In this document: positions 7,347-16,462 of the stretch, one piece after another
Position numbering within the stretch: position 1 is the first letter of the stretch
How the letters are laid out: each line of letters opens with the position of its first letter
Notes under the pieces: generated by a model
Databases searched by the model: none
The model's input: the letters and a program-made list of their open reading frames with translations, nothing else
Told to the model about the DNA's origin: nothing
Translations under genes and position numbers: made by a program
Origin: Dissulfurirhabdus thermomarina
GTDB lineage: Bacteria; Desulfobacterota; Dissulfuribacteria; Dissulfuribacterales; Dissulfurirhabdaceae
DNA length: 64,000 bases
Assembly: GCF_012979235.1 (NCBI RefSeq)
Contig: NZ_JAATWC010000008.1
Location: forward strand, 56,789-120,788
Direction: 5' to 3'

Positions 7347-9814
7347 TCCGCCGCCTCCGCCCGGAAGAAGGGGCCCGGGGGTGAGCCGGTCACGGTCCAG
7401 GCGGTGCCGTCCCACCGGGCGGTGACCGTCCCGTTCCGGTCGGTGCGGAGTACCGGGATCCCGGCCCGCCGGTACCGGGCCAGGACCTCCGGGGCGGGGT
7501 GGCCGAAGGCGTTCCGCCAGCCGGCCGAGCAGACGGCGACCCGGGGGCGGACGCGGGCCAGGAAGGCCGGGCTGCTGGCGGAGCGGCTTCCGTGGTGGGG
7601 CATCACCAGGATGTCCGCGGGAGGAAGCCCCGATTCGACGAGGCACGCCTCCCGCCGCCGGTCGATGTCGCCCGGAAGGAGCAGGGAGGCCGGGCCCGCC
7701 TGCACCCGGAGGACCAGGGAACGGGCGTTCCGGCCGCCCCGTCGGCTGCAGCCCCCGGCCGGGAGGACTTCCACCTCGGCCCCGCCGAGGGTGACCCGTC
7801 CCGGCCGTCGCCACACCCGGACGGGGACCTTCCGGGCCGCCGCCGCCTCCATGAGGAGCCGCCAGGTCTCGTCCCGGGATCGGTCCCCGTTGGCCCAGAT
7901 CTCCCCCACATCGAACTGTTCCACCAGGGCCGGGAGCCCGCCCACGTGGTCCGCCTCCGGGTGCGAGGCCACCAGGACGTCGATCCGCGTCCGGCCGAGG
8001 GTGCGGAGGAAGGGGGCCACCACCCGGGCCCCCATGTCGTAGGCCGTCCCGCGCCGGCCGCCCCCGTCCACCACCACGACCTTCCCGCCGGGCAGTTCCA
8101 CCACCTGGCTGGTCCCCTGGCCCACGTCCAGGACGTGGAGGACGAGGTCGCGCCCGGCCGGGTTCGGGGCGCCCGCGGCCCAGCCGGCGGCGAGGAGGAG
8201 GGCGCCGGCCAGGGAGATCGCGCCCCGCCGCCGCGCGCCCCGGCCGAGGGCCACGAGCCCCGCCGCCAGGAGGGCGGCGTAGGCCGTGACGGGGAGGATA
8301 CCCGGCCGGGGGATCCAGGCGGCGGCCCCCGGCAGGGCGGCGGCCCGTTCCACCAGAGCGGCGACGGCGGAGAGCACCGGGGCGAGGCCCTTCCATGCGA
8401 GGGCCGCCGCGCCCGGCGCCACGGGCCACAGGAGGGCGGCGAGGAGGAGGGCCGGGAGCACGAGGCCGCCCACCACCGGGACCGCCGCCAGGTTGGCCGC
8501 GAGGCCCAGGGGGGAGAAGCGCTGGAAGTGCCAGGCCACCAGGGGGGCCGTGGCCGCCGTGGCCACCAGGGTGACCAGGACGCAGGCCCGGGCCCGCCGC
8601 CGGAACCATCCCGGGGTCTCGTCCGCGTCGCCGCCGGCGCCTCCAAGGAGCGGCGCGGCCAGCACCAGGAAGAAGACCGCGGCGAAGGAGAGCTGGAAGG
8701 AGACGTCGAAGAGGTAGCAGGGGTCGAGGAGGAGCAGCCCCCAGCCGGCCAGGGCCAGGGCGTTCAGGGGGGCCTGGGGCCGGTCGGCCAGGAGCGCCGT
8801 CCCGAAGGCCCCCACCATGAGGAGGGCCCGGAGGGCCGAGGGGCTGAAGCCGGCGAGACCCGCGTAGGCGGCCGCCGCCGCCAGGGCCGCCGCCGTCGCC
8901 GTCTTCCGGAGGTGGAGATGCTCCAGGCACCAGCGGGAGCGCCGGAGGCACCAGGCGAGCCCCCCGCCCGCGAAGAGCGCCACCATGGCGAGGTGCAGGC
9001 CCGAGACCGCGAGCAGGTGCCCGATGCCGGTCCGGGCGAAGGCCTCCCGGACCGCCGGCTCGAGCTCGGCCTTCTCCCCCAGGGTCATGGCCACGGCGAG
9101 GCCCCTGGCGGGCTGCGGGAGCCGGGCCCGGAGGGCGCCGAGGAGGCGGGCCCGGGTCCGTTCGAGCCGGAGGCGGGCCCGGGAGATCGCCCCGGAGGGG
9201 GCGGGGGCGGCCGCCCGGAGGAGGCGCAGGGGATGATCCACGAAGCCGGCCACCCGGACGTCCCGGGTCGCCCACCGGTTCTCCCGGTCGAAGGCCCCGG
9301 GCGCCCGGTGGTTGCGGATGGGCTTGAGCCGGCAGGCGAAGCGGATCCAGGCGCCCGGTTCGAGGTCCTCCGGCGCCAGCCCCCGCACCGCGAGGGCCAG
9401 CCGCCCGTGGAGGGGCCGGTCACCGGCGGGGTCGTGGAGCGCGGCCACGGCCACGAGGGCGAGGACCCCGTCCTCCGTGGCCACGGGGGCCCGAAGGACC
9501 TGGCCCGTGAGGACGTGGCGGCCGGGACGGGCCGAGAGGGCCACGAGGTCCGCCGAGGCCGCCCGGAGGGTGTCCAGCCGGTGATTCCAGGCGGCCTGGC
9601 CGAGGGCCGTGAAGAGGAGCACGGCAGCCGCGGCGGCGGGGAGGCGCCGATCGGCCGGCCCGAACCCCCGGGCGAGGGCGGCGAGCTCCGCCCCCCCGCC
9701 GATCCCGGCGGCGAGGGCCCACGCCCCGGCTCCCGGCCAGGACCGGCCGAGGGCGATGCCCAGGGCGAAGGCGGCCAGCGGGAGGAGCAGCCGCCCCGGG
9801 TCAGTCGTCCTCAA
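7244..9814 (-). CDS. comEC: ComEC/Rec2-type DNA-uptake channel protein
   Basis: An 856-residue integral membrane protein. The N-terminal third has membrane helices and a soluble OB-like domain (DUF4131 region), the middle is the multi-helix competence domain with GIGHLLAVSGLHLAMVA, and the C-terminal third is a metallo-beta-lactamase-like domain (LHVLDVGQGTSQVVELPGG, VASHPEADHVGGL, MPHHGS). ComEC passes single-stranded DNA through the inner membrane in natural transformation. The reading frame runs about 35 residues past the usual domain end, into DNA antisense to aroB. It overlaps the upstream MerR-like gene by 14 bases. Confidence 0.92.
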   Translation of the reverse strand: MRTTDPGRLLLPLAAFALGIALGRSWPGAGAWALAAGIGGGAELAALARGFGPADRRLPAAAAAVLLFTALGQAAWNHRLDTLRAASADLVALSARPGRHVLTGQVLRAPVATEDGVLALVAVAALHDPAGDRPLHGRLALAVRGLAPEDLEPGAWIRFACRLKPIRNHRAPGAFDRENRWATRDVRVAGFVDHPLRLLRAAAPAPSGAISRARLRLERTRARLLGALRARLPQPARGLAVAMTLGEKAELEPAVREAFARTGIGHLLAVSGLHLAMVALFAGGGLAWCLRRSRWCLEHLHLRKTATAAALAAAAAYAGLAGFSPSALRALLMVGAFGTALLADRPQAPLNALALAGWGLLLLDPCYLFDVSFQLSFAAVFFLVLAAPLLGGAGGDADETPGWFRRRARACVLVTLVATAATAPLVAWHFQRFSPLGLAANLAAVPVVGGLVLPALLLAALLWPVAPGAAALAWKGLAPVLSAVAALVERAAALPGAAAWIPRPGILPVTAYAALLAAGLVALGRGARRRGAISLAGALLLAAGWAAGAPNPAGRDLVLHVLDVGQGTSQVVELPGGKVVVVDGGGRRGTAYDMGARVVAPFLRTLGRTRIDVLVASHPEADHVGGLPALVEQFDVGEIWANGDRSRDETWRLLMEAAAARKVPVRVWRRPGRVTLGGAEVEVLPAGGCSRRGGRNARSLVLRVQAGPASLLLPGDIDRRREACLVESGLPPADILVMPHHGSRSASSPAFLARVRPRVAVCSAGWRNAFGHPAPEVLARYRRAGIPVLRTDRNGTVTARWDGTAWTVTGSPPGPFFRAEAADQGAERVASTAPASAASSTSGVIRVAPIPSESTK

Positions 9815-10109
9815 GGACGCGGACCCGCCGGACCTCCAGGGGGCGCGCCCGCCCGCCGCCCCCGGGGCGCGGGTCGCCCTCCAGCCGGTCGAGGAGGCGC
9901 AGGATGATGTCGATGCCGGCGAGGTTCACGCCGAGGTCCTTCCGCAGCCGCCGGATCCGGTGGAGCCGCCGAAGCGCCGCCTCGTCGAGGAGACACCGGC
10001 CCCCCACCCGGCGTACCTCCACCAGCCCCTCCCGGATGCAGCAGCGGACGAAGCCCGGGCTCAGGCCCACCTCCCGGCAGGCGATCTTCAGGGTGTAGGT
10101 GGTCGACAC
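9801..10109 (-). CDS. MerR-family or CbpM-like regulator
   Basis: A 102-residue protein with an N-terminal winged helix (TYTLKIACREVGLSPGFVRCCIREGLV) followed by RLHRIRRLRKDLGVNLAGIDIILRLLDRL, the two-part pattern of MerR-type domains found in HspR and in the chaperone modulator CbpM. No effector-binding domain follows. The GTG start at 10109 is preceded by GAGGTG and removes an upstream extension that lies in an inverted repeat. The targets are unknown. Position between nrdJ and comEC gives no clear clue; neither dnaJ nor cbpA is in the window. Confidence 0.7.
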   Translation of the reverse strand: MSTTYTLKIACREVGLSPGFVRCCIREGLVEVRRVGGRCLLDEAALRRLHRIRRLRKDLGVNLAGIDIILRLLDRLEGDPRPGGGGRARPLEVRRVRVLEDD

Positions 10110-10137
10110 GGGGGCTTCACCTCGCGATGCCGATCTT

Positions 10138-10167
10138 CCGGCATGCGCCGCCACCGGCGCATGCCGG
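10138..10167 (-). terminator. Perfect inverted repeat after nrdJ
   Basis: A 13-bp perfect stem (10138-10150 with 10155-10167) with a CCAC loop lies 47 bases past the nrdJ stop and ahead of the MerR-like gene. No T tract follows, so it may act as a weak terminator or an mRNA end-protecting stem rather than a classic intrinsic terminator. Confidence 0.45.
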
Positions 10168-10214
10168 GCCGCTCGCTCAGGCTTCGGGGCCTCGTGACGG
10201 CGGGTCCATCCAGC

Positions 10215-12461
10215 TTAATCGCACTTGGAGAATCCGCAAGCGCGGCAGAGCAGGCACCCGCTCTCGGGTTCGAGCACCGATCCGCACTCGGGGCAGGCGA
10301 GGAGCGCGGTCTCCTTCTCCCGGGTCTCCACGTTGGCGATGCGCCCGAGCACCTTGGCCATGGCGTCCGGGCAGGACAGGAGCTGTTGCCCCTCCTGCCA
10401 GCTGGGCGACGGGCACCGGATGCCGGCCAGTTGCTTCACGATGGACTGGACGCGGATCCCGGACCGGAGGGCCAGGGAGATGAGGCGGCTTTCGGCCTCG
10501 ATCTGGCACGCGGCGCACCCGCCGGCCTTGCCCATCTGGGCGAAGACCTCGCAGAGGTCCTGGTCGTCCCAGTTGACGGTGACATAGAGGTTGCCGCACC
10601 CGGTCCGCATCCGTTCCGTGACCCCCCGGGTCCGGAGCGGGCGGGGGCGGGGGGCGATCTTTCCGCCCGGGGCGGCGGCCGCGTCCGCGGTCTCCTTGGC
10701 CGTCTCCTTCTTCTTGAGGTTCAGGACCTGGACCGGCCGGCTCCCGTAGCGGTAGATGGTGAGGCCCTTGAGCCCCTGGCGCCAGGCGAGGAGGTAGGCC
10801 TTGCGGATGTCGTCCTTCGTGGCCGACTCGGGGAAGTTGATGGTCTTGGAGACGGCGTTGTCGGTGTGGCGCTGGAAGGCGGCCTGGACCGCGATGTGGT
10901 CCTCCGGGGCCACGTCCATGGAGGTGACGAAGATCCGCTGGATCTCCTCCGGGACCTCGTCCATGCCCTGGACCGAGCCCCGCTCGGCGATGCGCTCGAG
11001 GAGGGCCTCGGAGTAGGCCCCGGCCTTTTCCATGGCCTGTACGAAGAGCGGGTGGGCCTCCACCAGCTCCGTCCCGTCGAGCACCTTGCGGACGTAGCTC
11101 ACGGAGAAGAGGGGCTCGATGCCGCTCGAGGCCCCGGCGATGATGCTGATGGTGCCCGTGGGGGCGATGGTGGTGGTGGTGGCGTTGCGCATGTAGGGGG
11201 TCTCGGGGGTGTCGTAGACGCTGCCCTTGTAGGCGGGGAAGTTGCCGCGCCGTTCGGCCAGCTCCGCCGAGGCGGCCTTGGACTCGCGGTTGATGAAGCC
11301 CATGACCTCCTCGGCCACCGTCCCGGCCTGGGCCGAGTTGTACGGGATGCCGAGCTGGATGAGGAGATCGGCGAAGCCCATGACCCCGAGGCCGATCTTG
11401 CGGGTGCGGAGGGTCATCTCCCGGATCTGCTCCAGGGGGAAGCGGTTGAGATCGATGACGTTGTCGAGGAAGTGGACCGCCCCGTGGACGGCCTCGCGCA
11501 GGGCGGGGTAGTCGATGGCCCCATCCACCACGAAGCGCCCGAGGTTGATGGAACCGAGGTTGCACGACTCGTAGGGGAGCAGCGGCTGCTCGCCGCAGGG
11601 GTTGGTGCTCTCGATCTCCCCGAGGTGGGGGGTGGGGTTGGCCTGGTTGATCCGGTCGAGGTAGACGATGCCCGGCTCCCCGCTGGCCCAGGCGGATTCC
11701 ACGATGGTGTCGAAGACCCGGGTCGCCGGGATCCGGGCCACCTCCTGGCCCGTGGCGGGGTTGACCAGGCCGTAGTCTTCCTCGCGTTCCACCGCCTCCA
11801 TGAAACGCTCGGTGAGGGCCACGGAGATGTTGAAGTTGTTGAGGCGGTCGGTCTGGGTCTTGGCGGTGATGAAGGCCTCGATGTCGGGGTGGTCCACCCG
11901 GAGGATGCCCATGTTGGCCCCCCGCCGGGTGCCGCCCTGCTTGATGGTCTCCGTGGCCACGTCGAAGATGGTCATGAAGGAGATGGGCCCGCTGGCCACG
12001 CCGTGGGTGGTCTGGACGCGGTCGCCCTCCGGGCGGATGCGGGAGAAGGAGAAGCCCGTTCCGCCGCCGCTCTTGTGGATCATGGCGGTGTGCTTCACCG
12101 CGTCGAAGATGCTCTCGATGGAGTCGTGGATGGGGAGCACGAAGCAGGCGGAGAGCTGGCCCAGCTCGCGGCCCGCGTTCATGAGGGTGGGGGAGTTGGG
12201 GAGGAACTTGAAGTCCGTCATGAGGCCGTAGAAGAAGTCGGCCACCTCGTCCACGTCCACGTCGGGGTCGTAGCGGAGGTCCGCCTGGGCGATGGTCCGG
12301 GCCACGCGGCGGAACATGTCCTCCGGCCGCTCGACGACCTTCCCGCGATTGTCCTTCCGGAGGTAGCGCCGGGCGAGCACCACCAGGGCGTTCTCGCTGA
12401 GCGGGAGATCGGTCTTGGGCAGTTCGGAGTCGAGCTTGGTGGACGGCTTGTTGGATGTCAT
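10215..12461 (-). CDS. nrdJ: Class II (adenosylcobalamin-dependent) ribonucleotide reductase
   Basis: A 748-residue enzyme that reduces ribonucleotides to deoxyribonucleotides using adenosylcobalamin, independent of oxygen. Present are [11 protein letters not shown] with an active-site Cys, the radical-transfer motif [18 protein letters not shown], and [17 protein letters not shown]. The end holds the TSCPD-type segment ([30 protein letters not shown]) and a zinc-ribbon tail (CPECG... CLLCRACG), all usual for NrdJ. The ATG at 12461 gives a family-normal N-terminus. The upstream region holds a good promoter overlapped by NrdR-like boxes. Confidence 0.96.
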   Translation of the reverse strand: MTSNKPSTKLDSELPKTDLPLSENALVVLARRYLRKDNRGKVVERPEDMFRRVARTIAQADLRYDPDVDVDEVADFFYGLMTDFKFLPNSPTLMNAGRELGQLSACFVLPIHDSIESIFDAVKHTAMIHKSGGGTGFSFSRIRPEGDRVQTTHGVASGPISFMTIFDVATETIKQGGTRRGANMGILRVDHPDIEAFITAKTQTDRLNNFNISVALTERFMEAVEREEDYGLVNPATGQEVARIPATRVFDTIVESAWASGEPGIVYLDRINQANPTPHLGEIESTNPCGEQPLLPYESCNLGSINLGRFVVDGAIDYPALREAVHGAVHFLDNVIDLNRFPLEQIREMTLRTRKIGLGVMGFADLLIQLGIPYNSAQAGTVAEEVMGFINRESKAASAELAERRGNFPAYKGSVYDTPETPYMRNATTTTIAPTGTISIIAGASSGIEPLFSVSYVRKVLDGTELVEAHPLFVQAMEKAGAYSEALLERIAERGSVQGMDEVPEEIQRIFVTSMDVAPEDHIAVQAAFQRHTDNAVSKTINFPESATKDDIRKAYLLAWRQGLKGLTIYRYGSRPVQVLNLKKKETAKETADAAAAPGGKIAPRPRPLRTRGVTERMRTGCGNLYVTVNWDDQDLCEVFAQMGKAGGCAACQIEAESRLISLALRSGIRVQSIVKQLAGIRCPSPSWQEGQQLLSCPDAMAKVLGRIANVETREKETALLACPECGSVLEPESGCLLCRACGFSKCD

Positions 12462-12487
12462 TTTCCCCCCTAAAGATGCGCTAAAAG

Positions 12488-12503
12488 ACACAAGATGTAG
12501 TGG
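12488..12503 (-). promoter_or_regulatory. NrdR box 1 upstream of nrdJ
   Basis: The 16-base site matches the NrdR consensus ACACWATATATWGTGT at 13 of 16 positions. It lies 27 bases before the nrdJ start and exactly 31 bases from a second, weaker site, the tandem spacing known for NrdR operators. Confidence 0.65.
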
Positions 12504-12518
12504 TTGGAGAAAACCTCT

Positions 12519-12534
12519 GCGCCCTATTTTGTGG
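12519..12534 (-). promoter_or_regulatory. NrdR box 2 overlapping the nrdJ promoter
   Basis: This site matches the NrdR consensus at 10 of 16 positions, mainly its TAT core and GTG half. It is weak alone but sits 31 bases from box 1 and covers the -10 element, where NrdR would block transcription. Confidence 0.5.
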
Positions 12535-12554
12535 AGGCAGGGACAGCCTGTCAA
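12526..12554 (-). promoter_or_regulatory. Sigma-70-type promoter of nrdJ
   Basis: On the minus strand TTGACA (12549-12554) is followed after 17 bases by CAAAAT (12526-12531). The -35 is perfect and the -10 matches four of six. It reads toward nrdJ. Confidence 0.6.
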
Positions 12555-12661
12555 GGGCCAATTTACCTTCTCGATGTTCCGCGCGGGTTTGGGTCCCGGA
12601 GGGCCGGATCCAGGCGGGCCTGGAGGCGGAACCGGTGCCTCGGCGGGGGCGCGGGGGCGGC

Positions 12662-13162
12662 TCAGGCGGCCTCCTGCTCGAGGTCCAGCAGGAGGCGTTT
12701 CAGGCGCAGGCCGGCGGAGAAGCCCGTGAGGGCGCCGCCGGCCCCCACCACCCGGTGGCAGGGGACGACGAGGGGCAGGGGGTTGGCGGCCAGGGCCCGG
12801 CCCACGGCCCGGGGGGCGGTGCCGAGTTCCCCGGCCAGCGCCCCGTAGGTCCGGGTCCGCCCCCGGGGGATGGCCCGGGCGGCCGTCCAGACCCGGTGCT
12901 GGAAGGGGGTCCCGCCGGGGTCCAGGGGGAGTCCCCCGAAGGCGTCCGGGTCGCCGGCGAGCCACGCCGCCAGGCGGCGGGCGAGATCCCGGTCGCGGGG
13001 CGACCGCGGCGGCGGCCCCCCGGGCGCCAGTCGGAGCGCCAGCCGCGCCAGGGCCCCGCCGCGCCAGGCGGGGCGGACGAGGAGCCGGGCCCCGCCGAGG
13101 GGGAGGGAGACGGCATCGCCCCACTCGGCCCGGCGGGGCCGGGGTTCAGAACCGGTGTTCAT
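12662..13162 (-). CDS. ogt: Methylated-DNA--protein-cysteine methyltransferase
   Basis: A 166-residue suicide DNA-repair protein that moves an alkyl group from O6-alkylguanine to its own cysteine. The C-terminal half has the helix-turn-helix-like segment ([26 protein letters not shown]), then [13 protein letters not shown] with the acceptor Cys, and the closing [12 protein letters not shown] helix. The N-terminal domain is poorly conserved, as is normal. The ATG at 13162 overlaps the thiL end by 17 bases; a further upstream ATG at 13201 is possible. It is the last gene of an ndk-thiL-ogt group. Confidence 0.9.
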   Translation of the reverse strand: MNTGSEPRPRRAEWGDAVSLPLGGARLLVRPAWRGGALARLALRLAPGGPPPRSPRDRDLARRLAAWLAGDPDAFGGLPLDPGGTPFQHRVWTAARAIPRGRTRTYGALAGELGTAPRAVGRALAANPLPLVVPCHRVVGAGGALTGFSAGLRLKRLLLDLEQEAA

Positions 13163-14138
13163 GGCCGGTGAAGGTGATGTCGCGGCGGCGGGCCCCCTCA
13201 CGGAGGCGGACGCCCCGGCCCGCCACGATGCGGCCGATCCGGTGGGGCGGGCGGCCGAGGGCCCGTGCGGCGGCGGCGCGGACCTCGCCTTCCCGCCCCG
13301 GGGGGACGGTCCAGAGGAGTTCGTAGTCCTCGCCGCCGGCGAGGGCCCAGTCCAGGGGACGGCGGTCCAGGCGGCGGGCGGCCCGGCGGAGGGCCCGGGA
13401 GAGGGGGAGGCGGGCGGCGTCCACCTCGGCCCCCACGCCCCCGGCCTCGCAGAGGTGGGCGAGGTCCGTGGCCAGGCCGTCCGAGAGGTCGATGGCCGCG
13501 GTGACCGCCCCGGTGGCGGCCAGCGCCCGGCCGAGGCCGAGGCGCGGCTCCGGATCGAGCTGGGCGCGGACGAGTCGCCGGAAGGCCGCCGGGCGGGGGC
13601 GGTGCGGGCAGAGGCCGGCCTCGAGGAGGGCGAGTCCGGCGGCGGCCTCTCCCAGGGGGCCGGAGCAGTAGACGATGTCCCCGGGCCGGGCGCCGGCCCG
13701 GCCCATGACGCGGCCGGGCTCCGCCTCCCCCGCGAGGGCGAGGGTGAGGACCAGGCCGCCGGGGCTCCGCACCGTGTCGCCGCCCGCGAGGGCCGCCCCG
13801 AACGCCTCGAGGCGCTCGGTGAGCCCGGCGAGGAAGGGATCCCAGAAGGCCGGGTCGAGGCCCGCCGGCACCGCCAGGGAGAGGAGCGCCCAGCGGGGCC
13901 GCCCCCCCATGGCGGCGATGTCGCTCAGGTTGACGGCGGCGGTCTTGCGGCCGAGGCGGAAGGGATCCGTGGTCTCCAGTCGGAAGTGGACCCCCTCGGC
14001 CAGGGTGTCGGTGGTCAGGAGCAGGACGTGCCCCGGGGTGGGCGCCCCCACGGCGCAGTCGTCACCGATGCCGGCGACCAGGCCGGCGGCGGCGCGTTCC
14101 GCCGCCCGGGCGATGCGGCGGATGAGGTCCCGTTCCAA
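13146..14138 (-). CDS. thiL: Thiamine-monophosphate kinase
   Basis: A 330-residue enzyme that phosphorylates thiamine monophosphate to thiamine diphosphate, the cofactor needed by the KorAB enzyme in this window. It has GIGDDCAV near the N-terminus, LLTTDTLAEGVHF, the NLSDIAAMGGRP motif and IDLSDGLATDL, all standard for ThiL. The start codon appears to be TTG, one base after the ndk stop, consistent with coupled translation; no better start is seen nearby. Confidence 0.93.
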   Translation of the reverse strand: MERDLIRRIARAAERAAAGLVAGIGDDCAVGAPTPGHVLLLTTDTLAEGVHFRLETTDPFRLGRKTAAVNLSDIAAMGGRPRWALLSLAVPAGLDPAFWDPFLAGLTERLEAFGAALAGGDTVRSPGGLVLTLALAGEAEPGRVMGRAGARPGDIVYCSGPLGEAAAGLALLEAGLCPHRPRPAAFRRLVRAQLDPEPRLGLGRALAATGAVTAAIDLSDGLATDLAHLCEAGGVGAEVDAARLPLSRALRRAARRLDRRPLDWALAGGEDYELLWTVPPGREGEVRAAAARALGRPPHRIGRIVAGRGVRLREGARRRDITFTGHEHRF

Positions 14139-14139
14139 G

Positions 14140-14553
14140 TCAGCAGATGTCCATCTCGCTGAAGAAGTAAGCGATCTCGGTGCGGGCGGTCTCGGGGGCG
14201 TCCGAGCCGTGGACGATGTTCTTTTCGATGTCCGAGGCGAAGTCCGCGCGGATGGTGCCCGGCTTGGCCTCCTTGTAGTTGGTGGCGCCCATGAGCTCCC
14301 GGTTCTTCCGGATGACGTCCTCCCCCTCGAGGACCATGACCACGATGGGGCCGGAGGACATGAAATCGGTGAGGCTCTCGAAGAAGGGCTTGCCGCGGTG
14401 GACGGCGTAGAAGCCCTCGGCCTCGGCCTTGGTGAGGCGGAGCATCTTCATGGCGGCGATCCGGATGCCGGCGGCCTCGAACCGCCGGATGATCTCTCCG
14501 ATGAGCTTCTTCTCCACTCCGTCGGGCTTGATGATGGACAGGGTGCGTTCCAT
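14140..14553 (-). CDS. ndk: Nucleoside diphosphate kinase
   Basis: A 137-residue enzyme that transfers phosphate from ATP to other NDPs via a phosphohistidine. Complete family pattern: [52 protein letters not shown], and the catalytic H115 in [10 protein letters not shown]. Length is normal. It heads the ndk-thiL-ogt group. Confidence 0.97.
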   Translation of the reverse strand: MERTLSIIKPDGVEKKLIGEIIRRFEAAGIRIAAMKMLRLTKAEAEGFYAVHRGKPFFESLTDFMSSGPIVVMVLEGEDVIRKNRELMGATNYKEAKPGTIRADFASDIEKNIVHGSDAPETARTEIAYFFSEMDIC

Positions 14554-14632
14554 TGGAATCGTCTCCTTCGTGCAACGTGGAATCTGCGGCGGAGGCCGCC
14601 GGGCCGGCAGTTCCTGCCTGCCGGGACCGCTG

Positions 14633-14638
14633 ACTATA
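14633..14638 (-). promoter_or_regulatory. Possible -10 element of ndk
   Basis: TATAGT on the minus strand, with TTTCAA 17 bases upstream, about 80 bases before the ndk start. The -35 is poor, so this is tentative. Confidence 0.35.
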
Positions 14639-14754
14639 GCTTGAAAGGAGGCGTTTTGAAACCCCGGCCCGGGGCGGCTGTCAACCGACGGCCGCCCCGT
14701 GCGTTGACGAGGACAGAAGCGAAACCTTCGAGTGAACCGAAAGGAGGACACGAC

Positions 14755-15204
14755 ATGGATCGCACCACACGGACGACACTCATGGCCTTCGTGATCGCCG
14801 GGCTGCTCGCCGGCCCCGCCCTCTCCGCCCGCGCGGCGGACGACGCCGGTGACCGGATCGACCGGCGCCTCGATGCCCGCGGCGATCGGATCGATCAGCG
14901 CCTCGATGCCCGCGGCGACCGGGTGGATGCCCGCCTCGACGAACGGGGGGACCGGATCGACCGGCGGCTCGACGAGCGGGCCGACCGGGCCCGGGAGAAC
15001 GGCCGGGAAGGGCTGGCCAACCGCCTGGACCGCCGCGGTGACCGGATCGACCGGCGCCTCGATGCCCGCGGTGACCGGGTGGACCGGCGCTTGGACCGCC
15101 GTGGCGACCGGATCGACCGGCGGCTCGATGCCCGCGGCGACCGGGTGGAGCGCCGTTTCGACCGGCGGCACGAGCGGCGAGTGCGCCGCCGGATTCATCG
15201 GTGA
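14755..15204 (+). CDS. Secreted protein made of 11-residue [11 protein letters not shown] repeats
   Basis: A 149-residue protein. A signal peptide ([18 protein letters not shown]) is followed almost only by an 11-residue repeat with consensus GDR[IV]DRRLDAR: four copies, a 19-residue break ([19 protein letters not shown]), four more copies, then a basic tail. The strict 11-residue spacing of hydrophobic I/V and L positions fits a long hendecad coiled coil in the periplasm or at the cell surface. I have seen similar repeat proteins in other Proteobacteria but know of no function. ATG follows AAAGGAGG. It precedes an ECF sigma-factor gene on the same strand by 64 bases. Confidence 0.8.
   Translation: MDRTTRTTLMAFVIAGLLAGPALSARAADDAGDRIDRRLDARGDRIDQRLDARGDRVDARLDERGDRIDRRLDERADRARENGREGLANRLDRRGDRIDRRLDARGDRVDRRLDRRGDRIDRRLDARGDRVERRFDRRHERRVRRRIHR
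14848..15168 (+). repeat. 33-bp tandem repeats within the coding sequence
   Basis: Two blocks of four 33-base units (14848-14979 and 15037-15168) separated by 57 bases. Units 1, 5 and 7 encode the same 11 residues. They encode the protein repeat, so the array is coding DNA and not a CRISPR. Confidence 0.9.
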
Positions 15205-15268
15205 CACCCGCGGCGACGATGAGTAGGGTGGCGGGGGGGCGGCCGGGCCGCCCCCGCCGCCGCATGCC

Positions 15269-15862
15269 ATGCAGGAGGCCTTTGGCGTGCCGGAGACGGG
15301 AGGTGCCGACCCGGATCGGCGGGCGGCCCTGGATCGGTTTCTCGGGGAGGTCCAGGTCCGGGCCTTTCGGATGGCGCACTTCGCCACGGGCGACCGGGAG
15401 GAGGCCCTGGACATCGTCCAGGACGCCATGTTCGCCCTGGTCCGGGGCTACGGCGGGCGCCCGCCGGCCGAGTGGCGGCCCCTCTTCTTTCGCGTGCTCC
15501 AGAACCGCATCCGCGACTGGCACCGGCGCACGGCGGTCCGGCGGCGCTGGCGGCGCTGGCTGCACGGCCCGGACCGGGAGGGCGAAGGGGCGGCCGCGGG
15601 GGATCCCCTCCAGGAGGTGGCGGACCCCGGCGGACGCGACCCGTCCGACGCCGCCGCCGACCGCGCCGCCCGGGACGCCCTGGAGCGGGCCATCCGGGAG
15701 CTGCCCCTCCGCCAGCAGCAGGCCTTCCTCTTGCGGGCCTGGGAGGGGCTCGGCGTGGCGGAGACCGCCGCCGCCATGGGCTGTTCCGAGGGGAGCGTGA
15801 AGACACACTATTCCAGGGCGGTTCACGCCCTCCGCCGCCGGCTGGAGGCATACCGGCCATGA
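15269..15862 (+). CDS. ECF-type RNA polymerase sigma factor
   Basis: A 197-residue sigma-70-family protein of the extracytoplasmic-function type. Region 2 is visible in [26 protein letters not shown] and [15 protein letters not shown], and region 4 in [47 protein letters not shown], including a recognisable helix-turn-helix (split here in reading: [11 protein letters not shown] then [13 protein letters not shown]). The stop overlaps the next start (ATGA). Its neighbours, a DUF3619-like membrane protein and a DUF3106-like protein, make the usual set around this sigma group; the membrane protein is the likely anti-sigma partner. Confidence 0.9.
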   Translation: MQEAFGVPETGGADPDRRAALDRFLGEVQVRAFRMAHFATGDREEALDIVQDAMFALVRGYGGRPPAEWRPLFFRVLQNRIRDWHRRTAVRRRWRRWLHGPDREGEGAAAGDPLQEVADPGGRDPSDAAADRAARDALERAIRELPLRQQQAFLLRAWEGLGVAETAAAMGCSEGSVKTHYSRAVHALRRRLEAYRP

Positions 15863-16227
15863 AGGGGAACGAAACGGACCGGTTCGTCGAAAGGACCCGC
15901 CGCCTCCTGGACCAGGGGGCGCGCGACATCGACGCCGCCACCCTGGCCCGGCTCGACCGGGCCCGCCGCCGGGCCCTGGCCGGGGAACGGCCGGCCCGCC
16001 GGCTCCTCCTCGATCTCCGCCGCCTGTTCCCGGCGGCGGCCCTCCTGGGGGCCGCCGCGGCGGCCGCCCTGGCCCTGGTCCTCCGCGTGGAGACGCCCCG
16101 GACGGCCGCCCCGCTGGCGGCGGCCCTGGAAGACCTCGAGGTCGTGACGGCGCCGGAGCCCCTGGACTTCTACGCCGACCTCGACTTCTACGCGTGGATG
16201 GCGGCGGAGACGGACGATGCAGGCTAG
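15859..16227 (+). CDS. DUF3619-like membrane protein, candidate anti-sigma factor
   Basis: A 122-residue protein with a charged cytoplasmic N-terminal part (DRFVERTRRLLDQGARDIDAA), one transmembrane helix around residues 54-75 and a short acidic periplasmic end (DFYADLDFYAWMA). This layout and its place directly after the sigma gene (ATGA overlap) match the DUF3619 family. Control of the sigma factor is inferred from gene order; no zinc-binding anti-sigma motif is seen. Confidence 0.7.
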   Translation: MKGNETDRFVERTRRLLDQGARDIDAATLARLDRARRRALAGERPARRLLLDLRRLFPAAALLGAAAAAALALVLRVETPRTAAPLAAALEDLEVVTAPEPLDFYADLDFYAWMAAETDDAG

Positions 16228-16462
16228 GGCCTTCCTGGCACTCCTCTGCTTGCTGGCGGCGGGGTGGGGCCCCCGGGCCGCCGCCCGGGCCGCCGGGAGC
16301 GGCGGCGAGGGGGAGGCCCCCCCGGTGGAACTCCTGGAGTTTCTCGGGGAGTGGGAAACGGACGACGGGCAGTGGGTGGCGCCGGAGGACGTGGAGCGGA
16401 TGGATCTGCCCGAAGACCATGGAGCATGGAGGGACAGCCATGAAGACCCCTCGGCTTCCTAG
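16217..16462 (+). CDS. Small secreted protein of the sigma-factor operon
   Basis: An 81-residue protein with a signal peptide (ARAFLALLCLLAAGWGPRAAARA) and an acidic mature part (ELLEFLGEWETDDGQWVAPEDVERM). The phrase LEFLGEWETDDG is the pattern of small proteins found between DUF3619 and DUF3106 genes in other genomes. It overlaps both neighbours (11 and 23 bases), so the four genes form one coupled operon. Confidence 0.65.
   Translation: MQARAFLALLCLLAAGWGPRAAARAAGSGGEGEAPPVELLEFLGEWETDDGQWVAPEDVERMDLPEDHGAWRDSHEDPSAS

Noticed and set aside
6162..9275. Very long open frame antisense to aroB and in another frame of comEC
   Set aside because: It is a Gly/Pro/Arg-rich shadow frame caused by high GC; the opposite and overlapping frames encode clear AroB and ComEC.
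9609..12473. Long plus-strand open frame over nrdJ
   Set aside because: It is antisense to a complete NrdJ and reads as low-complexity sequence.
12462..12661. Cobalamin riboswitch ahead of the B12-dependent reductase
   Set aside because: No B12-box-like sequence is visible; the region instead holds a promoter and NrdR-like sites.
14848..15168. Regular 33-base repeats that might be a CRISPR array
   Set aside because: The repeats are contiguous without unique spacers and encode a regular 11-residue protein repeat behind a signal peptide.
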